The notes below the pieces were generated by a model. It was not told where the DNA came from, did not search any database, and saw only the letters and a list, made by a program, of their open reading frames with translations. A stretch of DNA of 64,000 bases from Acorus gramineus (Eukaryota > Streptophyta > Magnoliopsida > Acorales > Acoraceae): positions 496,001 to 560,000 of the forward strand of contig CM060849.1 in NCBI GenBank assembly GCA_030737835.1, given 5' to 3'. Both the position numbers and the translations under genes were made by a program. Within the stretch, counting starts at the first letter, position 1, and the number at the start of each line of letters is the position of its first letter. Positions 12,051-25,700 of this stretch are shown here, piece by piece.

Positions 12051-12824
12051 GAGAAAATGACAAAAAAAATCTCTTAAAAGTTAGAAATACTCAAATCAGC
12101 CACTTTTTAAAATTATACCTAAAAAAGTCTCATTTTGTAATTCTGGAAACATAAAATACTAATCTACCCTTATATAATTAAATATTTAATATCCCTCTAA
12201 CCCTTGTTAGGTTATTCCATATCAAAAACTTATTTTCTTACAAAACAACAATTTCTCTCTATATGACCCAAATCAATCCCTTTATAAAGGTTTTGGTATT
12301 ATATATCATATTGTGTGTTTCTTATATATATCATATCTGATGCCCTTTATTATTTTTCATTGTGTATAATCATAATATGTAATTTAAATATATATTTTGC
12401 CCCAATGCAATGGATAATATTTTAATATTCTAAATCCTTATTCACATTTTTTTTTTACTTGGCTATTCATATATTTTTATAAAGTCATTAGTACATATTC
12501 AAGAAGCATCAACATTTAATGGAATTCATCATCAAAAACTTAAATTATATTGACACATATCTTACAAAATTCACCTAATCACAAATAATTTAAAGTAAAA
12601 AAAGTTTTATATGAGAATATATTAAATACATTAATAAAATTAAAATGGTGAAATATTTTAACAAAGTTAAGAGGTATGGAATATGTTAAAGATCTAATTA
12701 CATAAAGATATGTTAGTCTTTTGTGTTTTCAAAATTGTAAAATGAGACTTTTTTTTGTATAATTTTTAAAAATGACTGATTTAGGCATTTCTAACTTTTT
12801 GAAGACTTATTTGGTCATTTTCCC
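12051..12824. mobile_element. Mutator-type MITE with 9-bp target duplication
   Basis: A 774-bp non-coding element has terminal inverted repeats of about 100 bp. The left end reads GAGAAAATGAC and the right end, reverse-complemented, GGGAAAATGAC; the rest of the arms share GTTAGAAAT and AGTCTCATTTT motifs with several mismatches. It is flanked by the 9-bp direct repeat TATATATAA (12042-12050 and 12825-12833). Long TIRs with a 9-bp duplication indicate the Mutator superfamily. It encodes no transposase, so it is non-autonomous. Confidence 0.8.
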
Positions 12825-13155
12825 TATATATAATTGATATGATGGTATTTGAAAGATTTTATGATATATGTAACGTGTATGATGATATCAATTTAAGGTT
12901 TATTTAATTTTTAAAATGATTTTATCTGTCTTTTATATTATGTTTTTCATTTGTATATTACTAAAAAAAATTTAAGTTAATCATATCTTGATATGGCCAA
13001 AATTAAAAAAAAAATTCATAATTTCCTCAAATGTGAACTGGGAATTTCAAATTGTCAATAAAATTGTGAAAAAAAATTTAAATTGTATATTTAAGGTTGA
13101 ACATATCCTCAATGTGGTACACCAAAAACAATTTATACAAAACCGAAACATTAAA

Positions 13156-16100
13156 TCTATACTATACTATACTATACTATACTGTCTGTATAAAAGGCTC
13201 TTTAACCATAAAAACAGCCATTGGATCATTTTATCCCTATACTAATATTTTTAATCCCATGATAGTCCATTCGTATTCTTTTGATTGGCAGTTTTACCCT
13301 TCTGCTTACGTCACACATCTGTTCGTCTTCCCACCTCTTCAACTCAATACGTTTATTCTTCCCCTGTTTTACTTTCCATCTTCAGCCGTTCCATCTCCTT
13401 CTCTTCAGCCTCCATGGATCTGCAACCCTCCCTCATAGGATATCATCTCATGGAGGTCGTCAAGCTCCACCACCACCCGTCTATGTCGGACGCTGAGGAC
13501 CGCTTTGATACGGTTCCTTGTTCTTCACTGTCTTCAACATGGTCGCTCAACGGAAAGTCCTTCACTGCTACCCTGTCGTCTCCGCCGCTTCCAATCCCTC
13601 ACCGACGATCACTTTCCAGGCGACCACGGGATCTCTTTTAAGGAATTTCATCATCTTGATTCATTTTTCTATTTCATAAAAATATAACTAACACATCATG
13701 ATGAAATCACTCATGACTATTTTTGTGTGTGACGGAATAGTTTAGGCCAGTTGCATAGGTTTCCTTGGTTTTGTATCTTGTCGAAAAATTTTCCAGTTTT
13801 ATTTCTATAGGGATTGATCCTGAAGATCCTTGATTCGAAGCCGAAGGGTAGAAGGTAATTTTATTTTATTTTATTTTTACATGGAATGTAATGCTTCTTT
13901 GGATATTTCTATATAATGTCTAAATGGATCTCATTTATTCACCATTTATATATTAAGTAGTGAGTTAGAGGAAACTCTTAGTGACTCTTGCAATTTTGTT
14001 CTATATTATACTGCATATATGTCCACATTTGATGTTTAACTTTAAATAGAACCACCAAATTCAGTTTTTTCATGCCAAAAGGAATGGTTGTATCACACTG
14101 AAAGCATCGGATAAACTCGGAATTTCATTTTTGAAAAGATTTTTAGATAAAATATGTATCAACTGGTGCCTCTCAATTCATTTATTTTTGAGTTGGTTAA
14201 GATGCCTTTTTTAGTATTCCTGTGATCCCCTTATTTTTTTAATTGTCGTTTATCAGAATTTTCTTTAGTATGTGTATTAAAAAGAATATTTATATTTGTT
14301 TATATCAAATATTGGTTGATTCTATAATGATTTTTAGGTTCTGTTAACATAGTCATTGAGGTTATCATCATCAAATTGTTTGCAATAATGCCCCAAGTAG
14401 CCTTCTATTTGGATTGATCACATGAAAAGTGTTGGATTCTGACAATTCATCAAGGGTTTGGAAGATCAAAAAGAACAATTTCAAATGTTTAGAATAGCAG
14501 TGTATACTAAAAAGTCCACATTTGAGCAATCAAATGTGAGAAAAAAAACTTACCAATCAAAAAAAGAAAGTCCACATTTGAGCAAAAAATTCATATCTAG
14601 CTAAATTTAATATTTGGTCAACATAAATGATTTGCATTTTGGAGCACAAAATATTAATAGTTGTTGGTACTTGATAGCAGGTATATGTAGAAACTATTTG
14701 TCAATGAATGTTAAGAGAAAACAAGTCAGGGGACCTGAATTTGGGGATCATCTTCACTGGGCGGAGGACGCTCGTCACGGTGTCAAAGGTGAAGGTTATC
14801 AAATAGTATACAATGTTGGGGTTTAATTTGGTGATTCACCTGATTTTCAAAAAAGAAAAAAGTGAATTACTCATGAATTCTTCAATAATGATGTGTATTT
14901 GTTACGATGTTTAAAGTATCTATTACTATTGCATTGATATCTCTGAAGAATGTCTTGCTTGAATGATTAGACTCGATAAATCTTTTATCACTAATTCATC
15001 GTGTTTTGAAATTGGATCACAAGTCATTGAAGGCAGTGATGAGAGCTTAAGCGGTTACAGTGGGAATGTTCTTCTCATCATAGTTAATGTCACTTGCACA
15101 TGGTATATTAACTTTTCACATTGATCACACTGTTGCAACTCATAGCTTTTCTATATGGCATTGTGCTAATAAAATTGTGGTAGATCATCTAAATTTGTCC
15201 AAAAATAAAAAAGAAAAGAAAACACAATATTTTTGGAAAAATGATCCATAGCATTCCATCTCAATTTCTGCTGGCATTAGAGCATGATATTTTACTCATA
15301 TGCATGTATAGTTACATGGATTCATATATGTAGTATTTGGTGCACTAATTATAATTTTCATGTGAGGATATGCAATTATATTCATATGAATGTGATTGAT
15401 GTATAACGCGTTGCATTGTAGAAATCAAAATAATCAAATTTGGTTATGTTTAATAAAGCTTGTTGCTTTATGAAACTATTTGTTAGATTTATTTTGAGTT
15501 TGGTAGCCCTATCCAATATCTTTAGGAAACAATATTGAACTTGAGAATGATAATACTTCATCAAGCAATATCCTATAGACTCCATTATTTTTTTTGGAGG
15601 AATCGGAAGACAATTGCTTTCCTGATTTTCATAGTCTTACATATTTTTTGTAATATGTAATCTTTGGGATATATAAGACCATTTTCATGGTTGATTCTTT
15701 CATAGTTCAAAATAGCTATTTGTTTTTAGATAGTAGAGGAGCATGATGTCAAATTGGCTGATGAGAGGCTTCAAAATAATTCACATTGGACAAAGGTGAA
15801 TTGCTTGTGAACACCCTCGATTAAACTTCTGTGATTTTGTATTTTATTTAAACAATTTTTTTAACATTTAAATGTGTTTCTTGGGTTTCATGGAAATTAC
15901 TTTTAATTTTAATTTTCTGTTCTTTAGGCTATGGATGTCAGACGAAGATTAAATGGTAAAGAAGTGATATTACACACTTTACTTAAATGGTAAACTTCTT
16001 CTTAAAGGTCTATCTTTTCCCCTCAAAAAAACTTCTTAAGGGTAGGCTTCCACACAAATATAAATATACTATGTCTCTTGATAGTTTTATTGATTTTAGA

Positions 16101-19100
16101 TTTTTTATCAGTAAATTATAATTTTGTAGAAAAACTTATGGTGGCGCTAGATGTTTTCAGGGAGCAAAAAAAAATGTAGATGAAAATAATATTATTCTGA
16201 CAAACATTATACATTTTTATTTATTAAACCACTATACATTAACGATGGGTCCTCTGGAGGTACCAAGCAGGTGTGACGAGTCTCCTTTTTGTTGCACTAA
16301 TCAGATGTTCGTGACAAATGTTATGTTCCATTGCTCTAATAAATTGATACAACAGAGGTTGCTATGGTTTCTGATATTTTTATATAGGGGTCTGTAGATA
16401 GGGCTTCCAAACAAGTCATGATTCATGGTTCACGAATCACTGTTTTCGATATCAGTATAGCATTTTTGTTTGTCTATATCTAGATAAATATGTACTATAA
16501 TTCATTTTCCAAGATAACTCTTGCTTTCAAACATTTGTAGCTTATGGTTATCCATTGGTGTCATTGTAGGAGTTAAAGTGGTGGATCTAGGAATTTGTAA
16601 TGAGGTTTTCTCCATTTGCATCTTTTCATTAATATTTTCTTTCTTTTTGGGGGTGTGTGTCCAGCCCTCCTCCAATCACGATTTTGTTCAAGTCTACAAG
16701 AAGCAAGATCTACTTGCCAATGAGATCTACTTTCATGACTCATCCTCTCTTTGTATTCTGGTGCAATATGTCTAGTGTATTCATGAGATGCATGGATGAC
16801 ACATGGGAGAATGTCCGATATCATAATCACAAGAAACGACAGAAAATATGTAGGGTCGCTCATGTTTGTCTTAAAGATCATCATCTAATGAAATAGAGCA
16901 AACCCATACTCTTTATCCTAGAGTTTGTTTATTTGTATGACGCTTTCATATATGTCTTTATCCGTGCATGTATACACCAGAATATTATTTTCAAGAACAT
17001 GTTTCCAATGTATCGTTTTCTCTAATATATATTTCACTCATATGCTATTGTAATTCCAGCTCCCGTGAAAAATCTATCACAGATGTCATTATCATTTAGT
17101 ACATCAGAAGTGTTACGTAGACAAACAAATGCTAAAGCAATCAGCAAAGAAGTGAACATTTTCTCAAATTTCTCTTCCCGTGTTTCTTCATTTTGATGAG
17201 AGAAAGTGGTGAAATAATCATATATCTTAGAAATTTTATAAAGTTATACAATATCATAATTGTGAACCAGAGAGTATGATAATATCATGTAAGATGCTTC
17301 ATTTTTGTCTACTATGATAATGCATGCATTTTCTTGCACTTAAAAGAAGTTTTAAATATTTGTACTTTCTACAGGTGATCACCTCCTGTTGGTTCACATA
17401 TCTTGAATGAAATGGCTGGTAAAATGACCACAGAACAACTCCTTGCAATAGAGAAGTCCAGAACCTGGTACTTTGATATTAAATAATATGTCTTGTGCTG
17501 AAAGTGATTGCAGGTATTTTGATAGTCCAAGGAATGTCATAGTAATATTTTCTTTCAATTATCTGATCATGTATGGGCATAGCCTTTTTTTATCAAATCA
17601 TGCATCTACCATGATCAATTTTTGTGCAAACCTTTCATGACTCATCCTCTCTTTGTATTTGCTTTTCAAATGGAGTGCCTGATAAGTGTCCATTGTTTCT
17701 TTTTTTGACACAAATATTGCCACAAAAAAGGTAGTTTCTAATAGTTAGATGTGTTGGTGATTAAATGTTAAGCCTTTGTTTTAAGTTAAAGTGTGTAAGC
17801 AGGGCTACGCTTTAGTAAGACTCTTTTGAGCTCATAGTTTCACGTATCATTCTCATTGAAATGGTTTTGAATGGAAAAGTTTCATGTGGCTATTTATTTA
17901 TTTATTTATGAACATGGATTCTAATGTAATTCTTTTGACTTACTCATGTTTATAATAATTTATCAACTTATGATCTTTTATAGTTTCTGAAGTTCAATTA
18001 TATCAGGTTATTGGTGAGTAAACTCCATAATTTTTATATGGGTTGGTTTTGATATCATAGTGGAATGTTTGTAATAATTTATTAACTTATAATCTTTTAT
18101 AGTTTATGAAGTTCAATTATATCAGGTTATTGGTGAGTAAACTCCATGATTTTTATATGGGTTGGTTTTGATATTGGAGTGGATGTTTTAGACAAACAAT
18201 TAGTACTAAACTGTTACATGGAAATTATTGACGTATCAGAAAAGGAAAAAAAAAAGAAGAAAAGTCTCGGTATCTAGGTGAAAATTCAGACAAAATTAAA
18301 GATTTTTTTACAACTGTTATTGTAATCTGACAATTTGGATTTCTTACATTGGGTAGCTTTTTATCAACCCTTTTGAGTAACCAATTTTTCAATCAAATTT
18401 AGGTAATCCCCTTCTTCATTCCAAAAAAATAAAATAAAATAACAGTTTGGACATAGTTGGCATGTTTTTTTTATACTTATATTGATGAACATTTTTTGGA
18501 CTATTCCGTTGTATTGGGTGGTATTGTATTGTAGCCCCCAAGCCGACAGCCCGCTCTTAACACTTGATGATAAAGATGTCTGTAGCTGGACTTGATACTG
18601 CGGCTCCACCACAACAAACATGGAGAAGGAAACTAAACATTCATGCTACTAATAGAAAAGAATTCAGTGTAACATTCAGCAAGGCAATTAGAATTGTATG
18701 ACATTCTGATCTTAGATTATTTATCAAGGAAAAATGTATAGGTCCTGCATTTGCAATAAATATATTTCTTGATTCATTACTATTGTTAGTGATTCACTAT
18801 GACTGATTGTTGGATCATTAAAACCAGATGATTTTGGTGTTCGGCTTTGGTCCTATGTTAGAAAAGAGGCTTTTCATGGGACAATACTAGCAAACTTCTT
18901 CTGCATGTTAAGTACTCGAGAATTTTATAAAATTTTAGTTCTCATATCTAAATATTTAGTTATTACTGTTTTCACTATTGATTGACATGTTGCCATTGTT
19001 GATTCTATATAGAAAGCTCTTATTGATTGTATTCAGCACTCACTGATTTTTATGTGTTGTTTCTTTCATATTTTTTTTTTAAAACAAAATTAATGGTGGG

Positions 19101-19361
19101 TATCAAAAAGTGGATGTCTTAACTAATGTGAATGGGTCCATCAACATTTGGTTTGCTATAATTGGATATTAATTGTGATACTGTGGTAATTATATTGATA
19201 ATTAATTTTCTACATAGAATTTTGACTTATTTAATAATATAATACATCCTAAAATAAACTCAATCACTCAATTACTATGTATTATATTACTTTATATCAA
19301 TATATCTAAAACATATATTAAACTTTTTTTTTATGTGCATTTGCACATGCACAACAACTAG
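13156..19361 (+). mobile_element. Non-autonomous Helitron, 6.2 kb
   Basis: The left end is A followed by TCTATACTATACTATAC (13156). The right end has a hairpin, stem ATGTGCA/TGCACAT (19333-19348), then 9 nt, CTAG (19358-19361) and T. Both ends fit Helitrons. No Rep/helicase sequence was recognised, so it looks non-autonomous. A relatively GC-rich patch at about 13280-13640, with an open frame beginning MDLQPSLIGYHLMEVVKLHH, contrasts with its AT-rich surroundings and may be a captured gene fragment. Other short coding-like patches lie near 14690-14820 and 16640-16890. I could not name a donor gene. Confidence 0.65.
17948..18185. repeat. Tandem duplication, 119-bp period, inside Helitron
   Basis: Two adjacent units (17948-18066 and 18067-18185) share AGTTCAATTATATCAGGTTA and TTTTTATATGGGTTGGTTTT with few differences. 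Confidence 0.8.
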
Positions 19362-19718
19362 TCTTATAAAAGAATGGACTTGAAATCTTAAACATTTCTG
19401 CTTACTATATGATACGTAGATAATTAAATATTTATTATGTTTATGTAATGATGTCATCATAATTTATTTCTGATTAACCTTACGATTAAACCTGTTATCC
19501 ATATATTTTTCGGTTCAATTTTTAGAGCATTGCATTCGACACAAGGCAATCTCATTTTGTTGTCTCGGTACTATGCGTCGTCTGGTGGATCATAAATAAT
19601 TGCTGCATAACAGGAAGGCTTTATGATATACTGGGTGCGATCTCAAGCGCAAAAAGGTTAGGTTTCCGTCGCTCTGTTCTTCTTCCATAAAAAAGGGGAG
19701 TAAATCCTCTCCAAATCC
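19362..19718 (+). promoter_or_regulatory. Presumed promoter and 5' leader of the SAP30BP-like gene
   Basis: Only 357 bp separate the Helitron CTAG end (19361) from the start codon at 19719. The last ~80 bp are pyrimidine-rich and leader-like (CTCTGTTCTTCTTCC) and lead into CCATGG. No clear TATA box was identified. The core promoter must lie in this short interval or within the Helitron. Confidence 0.45.
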
Positions 19719-22700
19719 ATGGCGTCGAAGAAGAAATCTGAAGGCATCGCATTGTTGTCAATGTACATGGACGTCGACGACGACGAAGAAGAAGAAGAAA
19801 ACGATGACGAAGAAGAAAACGCCGAAGCTGAAGAACTCCCGCACCAACCATATCAAGAATCAGAGGAAGCTCAATATGACGATCCCGCCTCGGCTGCCTC
19901 AAGAAACGAACGGGACGATCTCCACAAAGCATCTATGGCTTCTCCCGAATCCAATCCTGAAAAAAGCTCTCCTTTTTCCGAGAAACCCCAGACTCCTCCA
20001 CCGCTCGATAGCATCAACGGCCAAACCCTAAAGAGCCCAGCCCCGTTGTTGACGCCCTCCCAACGTCCCCAGACGCCTATACTTTCCCCCGCTCCGCCTT
20101 TAGGTCCCGTATCGGGTGCGTCAGACACTTGGCGGGGAAATAAGGGTTCCCTCGCCATCGTTGATTATGCCCATGATGAGACCGCCATGTCCCCAGAAGG
20201 CGAGGTTAGGATTCTAGGGTTTTCTTTGTCACACAGGTTTAAGAGTCATTTGTTGATCCGACTTTGTTTGTTTATTAGATTTTAATATGAATCTTTCGAA
20301 TTTGTGTTATGTAGGAGGGCGAGATAATGACCTCTGGACGCGTCATGTTTGGCGAGGACCTTCAGACTTCAGGTTAGTGGTGCTTGAGACCTATGCTTTT
20401 GTATCCAATTTTTACTTTCTATTAGAATTTACTTGATTTATGATTGCCTTAGGGTTCAATTGAAAGATACCTGATCAATTCAGTGTTTTTTGCTTGACAA
20501 TTTGTATGATCGTCTCACAGATTTGTGTTCCCTGTTCCCCATTGAATAATCGACTGTCCCTGGCAGTATACACAATTGTTTTGAATCGAATTATTAGTCG
20601 AAGATTTTATTGATACTCAAACATGGACGTAGGCCTTTAGATATTAGAAAATAACTGCATTGTCATAAAAGGCGTGAGGCAGGGCTAATCAGCACATGCA
20701 TTTTTTTTCATGTGTGTGGCTCCCTCCCCTCAAGATACCTGTTGTCGTCTTTGAGATCGATGGATTCACACGCTCTAGCTGCTCTGGATCCTTCAGGAAT
20801 TCTGGATCTATAAATGTACACTGAGCCATTGAATCTTTTCAGCTCAAGCTCGTTAGTCTTCTTTGAGTTTAGTTGATTCAGAAATAGAAAAATTTGTTAT
20901 TCAAACCTATTTTTAGAACTTTTTTTTGGTAAAGGATTACATGTAGTAGTTGATTAAGGAAAATACTAACACATAAGCCTTCAGGGAGGGAAATCAAAAC
21001 TAAGTTTGACTGCATCTCCTGGGATCTTACTGTTCATTATCCTTATTACATGCCATTGTCAAGATACAAACAACAAAAAATTATTTTTAGATTGCAAAAG
21101 TATACATTGATCCTTCCAGCTCTTCCCCAAGAATTTGTGCTGAGGATTCTGCACTGACGTGTTTTCTATTGTTTACTGTTCATCCGCAATTTTTGCTCTT
21201 CTCCTCGGTTGAAGAAAACCTTCTGAATCAGCAGTGATTTGATCTCTTAACATCTTGCCAAGGAGCCTGCAACTTTATTGATCTCTCTAACACCACGGGA
21301 GATTTCCCAATTCTTCATCTTGTCCAGTTTATTCCATTTTTTACCATGCAGTGCTTCATATTCCAAGGATGCTGTTCATTTTTAGCGATCTTTGAACTGC
21401 AAGACCTGAGTCCGTTTCAATCCACAGGTTACTTAGTTCTGGGGTAATATTCAAGCTAAATGGGATGGCTTAAATTTCCAACATATGAATAGGATTATCA
21501 TCTGTTCTGAAGGCAAAAGCATTTTTCATACATCCTTGATAATCTCTAAGAACCTCCCAAAGACCGCATCTGTCAGTTGTTCTTGATGTGTCCATGTTCA
21601 ACTTAAGGCCATCTGTTTGAGGAGAAACCCATGAGTGCTGTGGTTCAACTGGGATGACAGAATGAGGCTTCACTGACAAGTTATTCAGAATGACTATTTT
21701 TCTGTACTTACATTCCTCTTTTGCATTTGACTGGTTAGCCTTTAGGGCAACATCAGCCAAAATGTTTTTCAGTATTGTACTTATATGCTGACTGTCGTTT
21801 CTTAGCAGTCTGATTCCTCTCTTGGCAAATATGCCAAATGGCAGCTGTAAAACAGATTCTAGCAGTTTCTTCTATTTGTCTCTTGCCTTTGAAAGTGTGG
21901 CTAATCCAGATAGCTTCATCCAGTGGAGAATGATTCTTAGAACTTGAAATCATACTAGAACAACTGAAGTATATTTAAATTTTATGATGTTAAAATATGC
22001 TATTATTTTGCTCACAAGTCACGACCAAAATTTGAACATATTAGGTCATCATGGGTGAGCTCTTCATTGCCAAGGTATATGTTCTAATCTATGAAGCACG
22101 GACACGGACACGGACACGGGACACAGGGACACGGCGACACGGCAATTTTTGAAAAAATAGAACACGGGTACGGCTAGGACATGGCAACAAATAAATTAAT
22201 ATAATAAATATATATTGTATATCCTTTTTTTTTTAATCTTTTAAGTGAGCCATTTTGTTTAAATGGATTTTTTCGGGTCATTTTAAATGGGTTGGTAACT
22301 TGTGGGCTGTTTTAAATGGGTTTGGGCCTTCTATTTTTCTTTTATTTTTCCTTTTTGGGCCGTGTCCATACCAAAAATGCAATCCATTTCAGCAGACACG
22401 GCGGGAGGCGTGTCTGACACGTGTCCCCGCCGTGTCATGGGACCCCTCCAGGCGTGTCCATGCTTTCGAGGTTCTAATGTTACTCATTGTTGAATTCTTT
22501 TACTATGTTTTCGAATTATGTTTTTCTCTCCTCAATTTTTGTATGTGTTCTCATGCCGATCGAATTGCAATGACATATGATTCTGTGTATCTATGTCTAG
22601 TTCCGTCCTCTCCAGCATGTTGTACTAATCTGCATTTGAACACTATTGGACACTTCCTAGTTTGTGGTTTTAAAATATGCTTTGGGGTTAATTGAAAAGT

Positions 22701-25700
22701 GGTATTATATGAAGGTGATTGTGTTTGCTCGGGGGAGGTGGTGTTTAGTGTTTTTTTTTTTTTGGGAGATATCTCCCAATGTGATTTGTTGATTTTTTTT
22801 TTTGAAGATAATATAGGAGTATCTTATTACAATAAACCTCTGAAATTAGGAGACAAGGGATCTCCGTATAACATAAAAAAATAAGAAGAAAAATACAAGA
22901 TTAATTCAAAACTACAGGAGTATAATCCTCTATCCCAAGCATCACCCAATAAAGAATTAGGTAAAGGCTCCTCCAAGATGAATTTACCCAATTTGTAAGC
23001 ATCAATGTGATCGTGGCCCAAGTATTTTTCCAGTAAATTATTTTGTGTTTAAAGACTCCTTCGTTGCGCATTAACCAAATGAACGAACAAATAGTATGAG
23101 GAATCAACCGTTGGAACTTAGCTTGATTGCTTCGATCCCGGAACCACTTCCACGTGTCTTCCACGTCTGTGAATGAACAAGATGACCCTAGGGCTTCCCC
23201 CACTTTCTTCCAGATTTGGGTACTAAAGGAACATGTAAAGAATAGATGTTGTCTACATTCTTCCTCAACACACAAACCACAGAGTGTATCTCCATCGTTG
23301 ACCACTTAGCTTGATTCATTTTGGTGAGGATTTTGTTGATGGATAGCAACCACATAAAGCCTTTGATCTTCAGAGGTGATAGCGCACCCCATATCAGGCG
23401 CTCAATTTGGGCCGAGAGAAGGTGAGGAAGCGGTCCTTTGTTGGGCCACTGATACAAAGATCGGGGACAACTTCCAACAGATTGAGCCTTCCTCTTCTAA
23501 ATTAAGAGATATTTTTTGAAGGCAGTCGAGAAGAGATAAAAGTTCTTCCATCTCCTCACCACTTAGGTCCCTTTGGAGTCTTGGCAAAACAATGGAATTG
23601 GCTTCACAAGCAAACCAATCACAAATGAATTCTTCCTCATCTAGCGCCATGCGGAATAGAGCAGGGAATAAATGTTCCAACGAGGAACCATTAAGCCATT
23701 CATCCTTCCAAAAGCGAATATAATTTGGTAGACATCGGACTTTTCCCTCAAAAGATTATGCTTTTAATCTATTTCCCAATAATGAGAGTTCATAATTTTG
23801 GTAGCTTGTTCCATGTTAACATATACATAGTCCAGGGAGACCCCTTATCCTCATTCACCAATATAAAAATTCCCATCAAAGCTGTGACGTTGGATAATTC
23901 AATGATCATTTTGGCTGAAAATCTCATGGAGATGATTGTTCATTTGACAAGCTTCCTCTTGGCTTTCATTCATCAAGGACTCAAGGGATTGTCATCCATC
24001 TTTATGAGATTGTACGTTCTAGAAGTCTGGTGTGATGGTTTGGTATGCATAAGTGTGAGGATTTCTGTAGCTGAATGCCACTGCTGGACTGAGCAGATTC
24101 TTAATTTTTCATTTCTACCTATGACACTGATGTTCAACTTAACTACTAATATCAAATTTGACAGTGCAACATACATGGATTTAGAAGAAATAAATGGAAT
24201 AATTTTTGTATAAAGTAATGGAGGCCGAAAGGTCCCTTATATAGTTACAAGATGTACAAACCCTAAAACAGAAAAAGACCAAAATACCCATGACAAAAAT
24301 TCGAGTCGGGGGCGCTGCCCCTGAACCCCCGTACACCCACAATCGGTGATTCCCCACATGGGCCTCCGAGAACTATATAAGGGACCTTTCGGCCCGGGAC
24401 ACGACCCGAATCCGCCGCCGCCAGCCTCCCTCCGCAGCTGCCGGACGCCCTCTGTTGCCGCCGGCCGCCCTCAGCTGCCGCCGTACGCCGCCTTCCGCCG
24501 CCGGCCGACCTCCGCCGCCGCCCATGGGGGGCGTTGCCCCCCAACCCCCGACCTCCGCCGCCGAACTAGGGTTTTTTAATTTCTAGCTCTGCGGCCCATG
24601 GGGGGCGTTGCCCCCCAACCCCCGGGCCTCCGGGAATAGGCCCAACAACAGACCTATCCAATAACTCCAATAGATTTCATGATTACATAAAATGTTTAAG
24701 GAGCTCATGAGCAACTCCATATGCCGCAGCATTGTTGGTGACCACCTGGTCAATGCACTCTTATCCTACTCCCTCTATTATTTTATCTAGCAATTCGAAT
24801 ATATATTGTGTTGGGTTAATATATTTTGTATAGTTCAGGTATATAGTCATCTAATAATTTAAAATAAATTCTTCCAGTTGGACAAGTAATTAAAGGTTAA
24901 TTAATTTCTTTACAATTTATATCCAACCATCTAACATTATTGTGCAATCATAAATCTTCCGTGCTTCTCCATGTTGTCTTGAAAGTTTATTGGTTTCTTG
25001 ATATCTTCATGATTTTGGGGCTTTGAGGCCTCCAAATCTTTTTAACATTTCTGGTTAAGTGGTGTTTAGTTAAAACTCAGTTGACATGGGAAATGCGACC
25101 AGGGTAGGAGTGAACAGAGAGTTAAAACTAATCAGTATTTGTTAACAAGAAAATACTTATAAATAAGTATACTAGCACAATAATTATAACCAGTAGTTGA
25201 TTGCTATTATCAATAAGAAATAGGTAACTATTTACGTAATACACTGCAAAAAAAAAAAAAAAGCTGTATGAAAAGATTAGAGAACCACCAACCTCATTTA
25301 ACAAATTACTTTGAGATTGGGAGAACGAGACAGGATATAATGATTGCTTTAAATAATGTAGTCTTCAATAATTTGATTTTTTATAATGTCTTGAAAGAGT
25401 ATCTAATGGTGGGTCCTAGAATCACAAGGGACCTTTTCGGAGGAGTAATTGATAGATATTGAATGACTTCTGGGCAGAAGTTGTCCATATCAATAAAAGA
25501 ACCAATGACCGATCTGCCCCCCAACCCCCGGGCCTCTGGGAATAGGCCCAACAACAGGCCTATCCAATAACTCCAATACCCCCCCTCAAGTTGGAGCGAA
25601 GATATCAATCAAGCCCAACTTGATCAAGCTAGAACGAAGAACAGAGGGACCAACGGACTTGGTGAACATATCAGCAAGTTGCTCGTTGGAAGAGACAAAT

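Noticed and set aside
13281-13641. An independent host gene within the Helitron
   Set aside because: The frame is short, overlaps others and has no supported downstream exons. A captured fragment is the better reading.
24263-24579. Reading frames in the GC-rich part of the copia LTR
   Set aside because: They lie wholly within an LTR, occur on both strands, and change with the GCCGCC indels between LTRs.
25268-25462. A conserved small protein encoded twice (also 30900-31094)
   Set aside because: The two identical frames are simply part of the exact 836-bp duplication, so their identity says nothing about selection.
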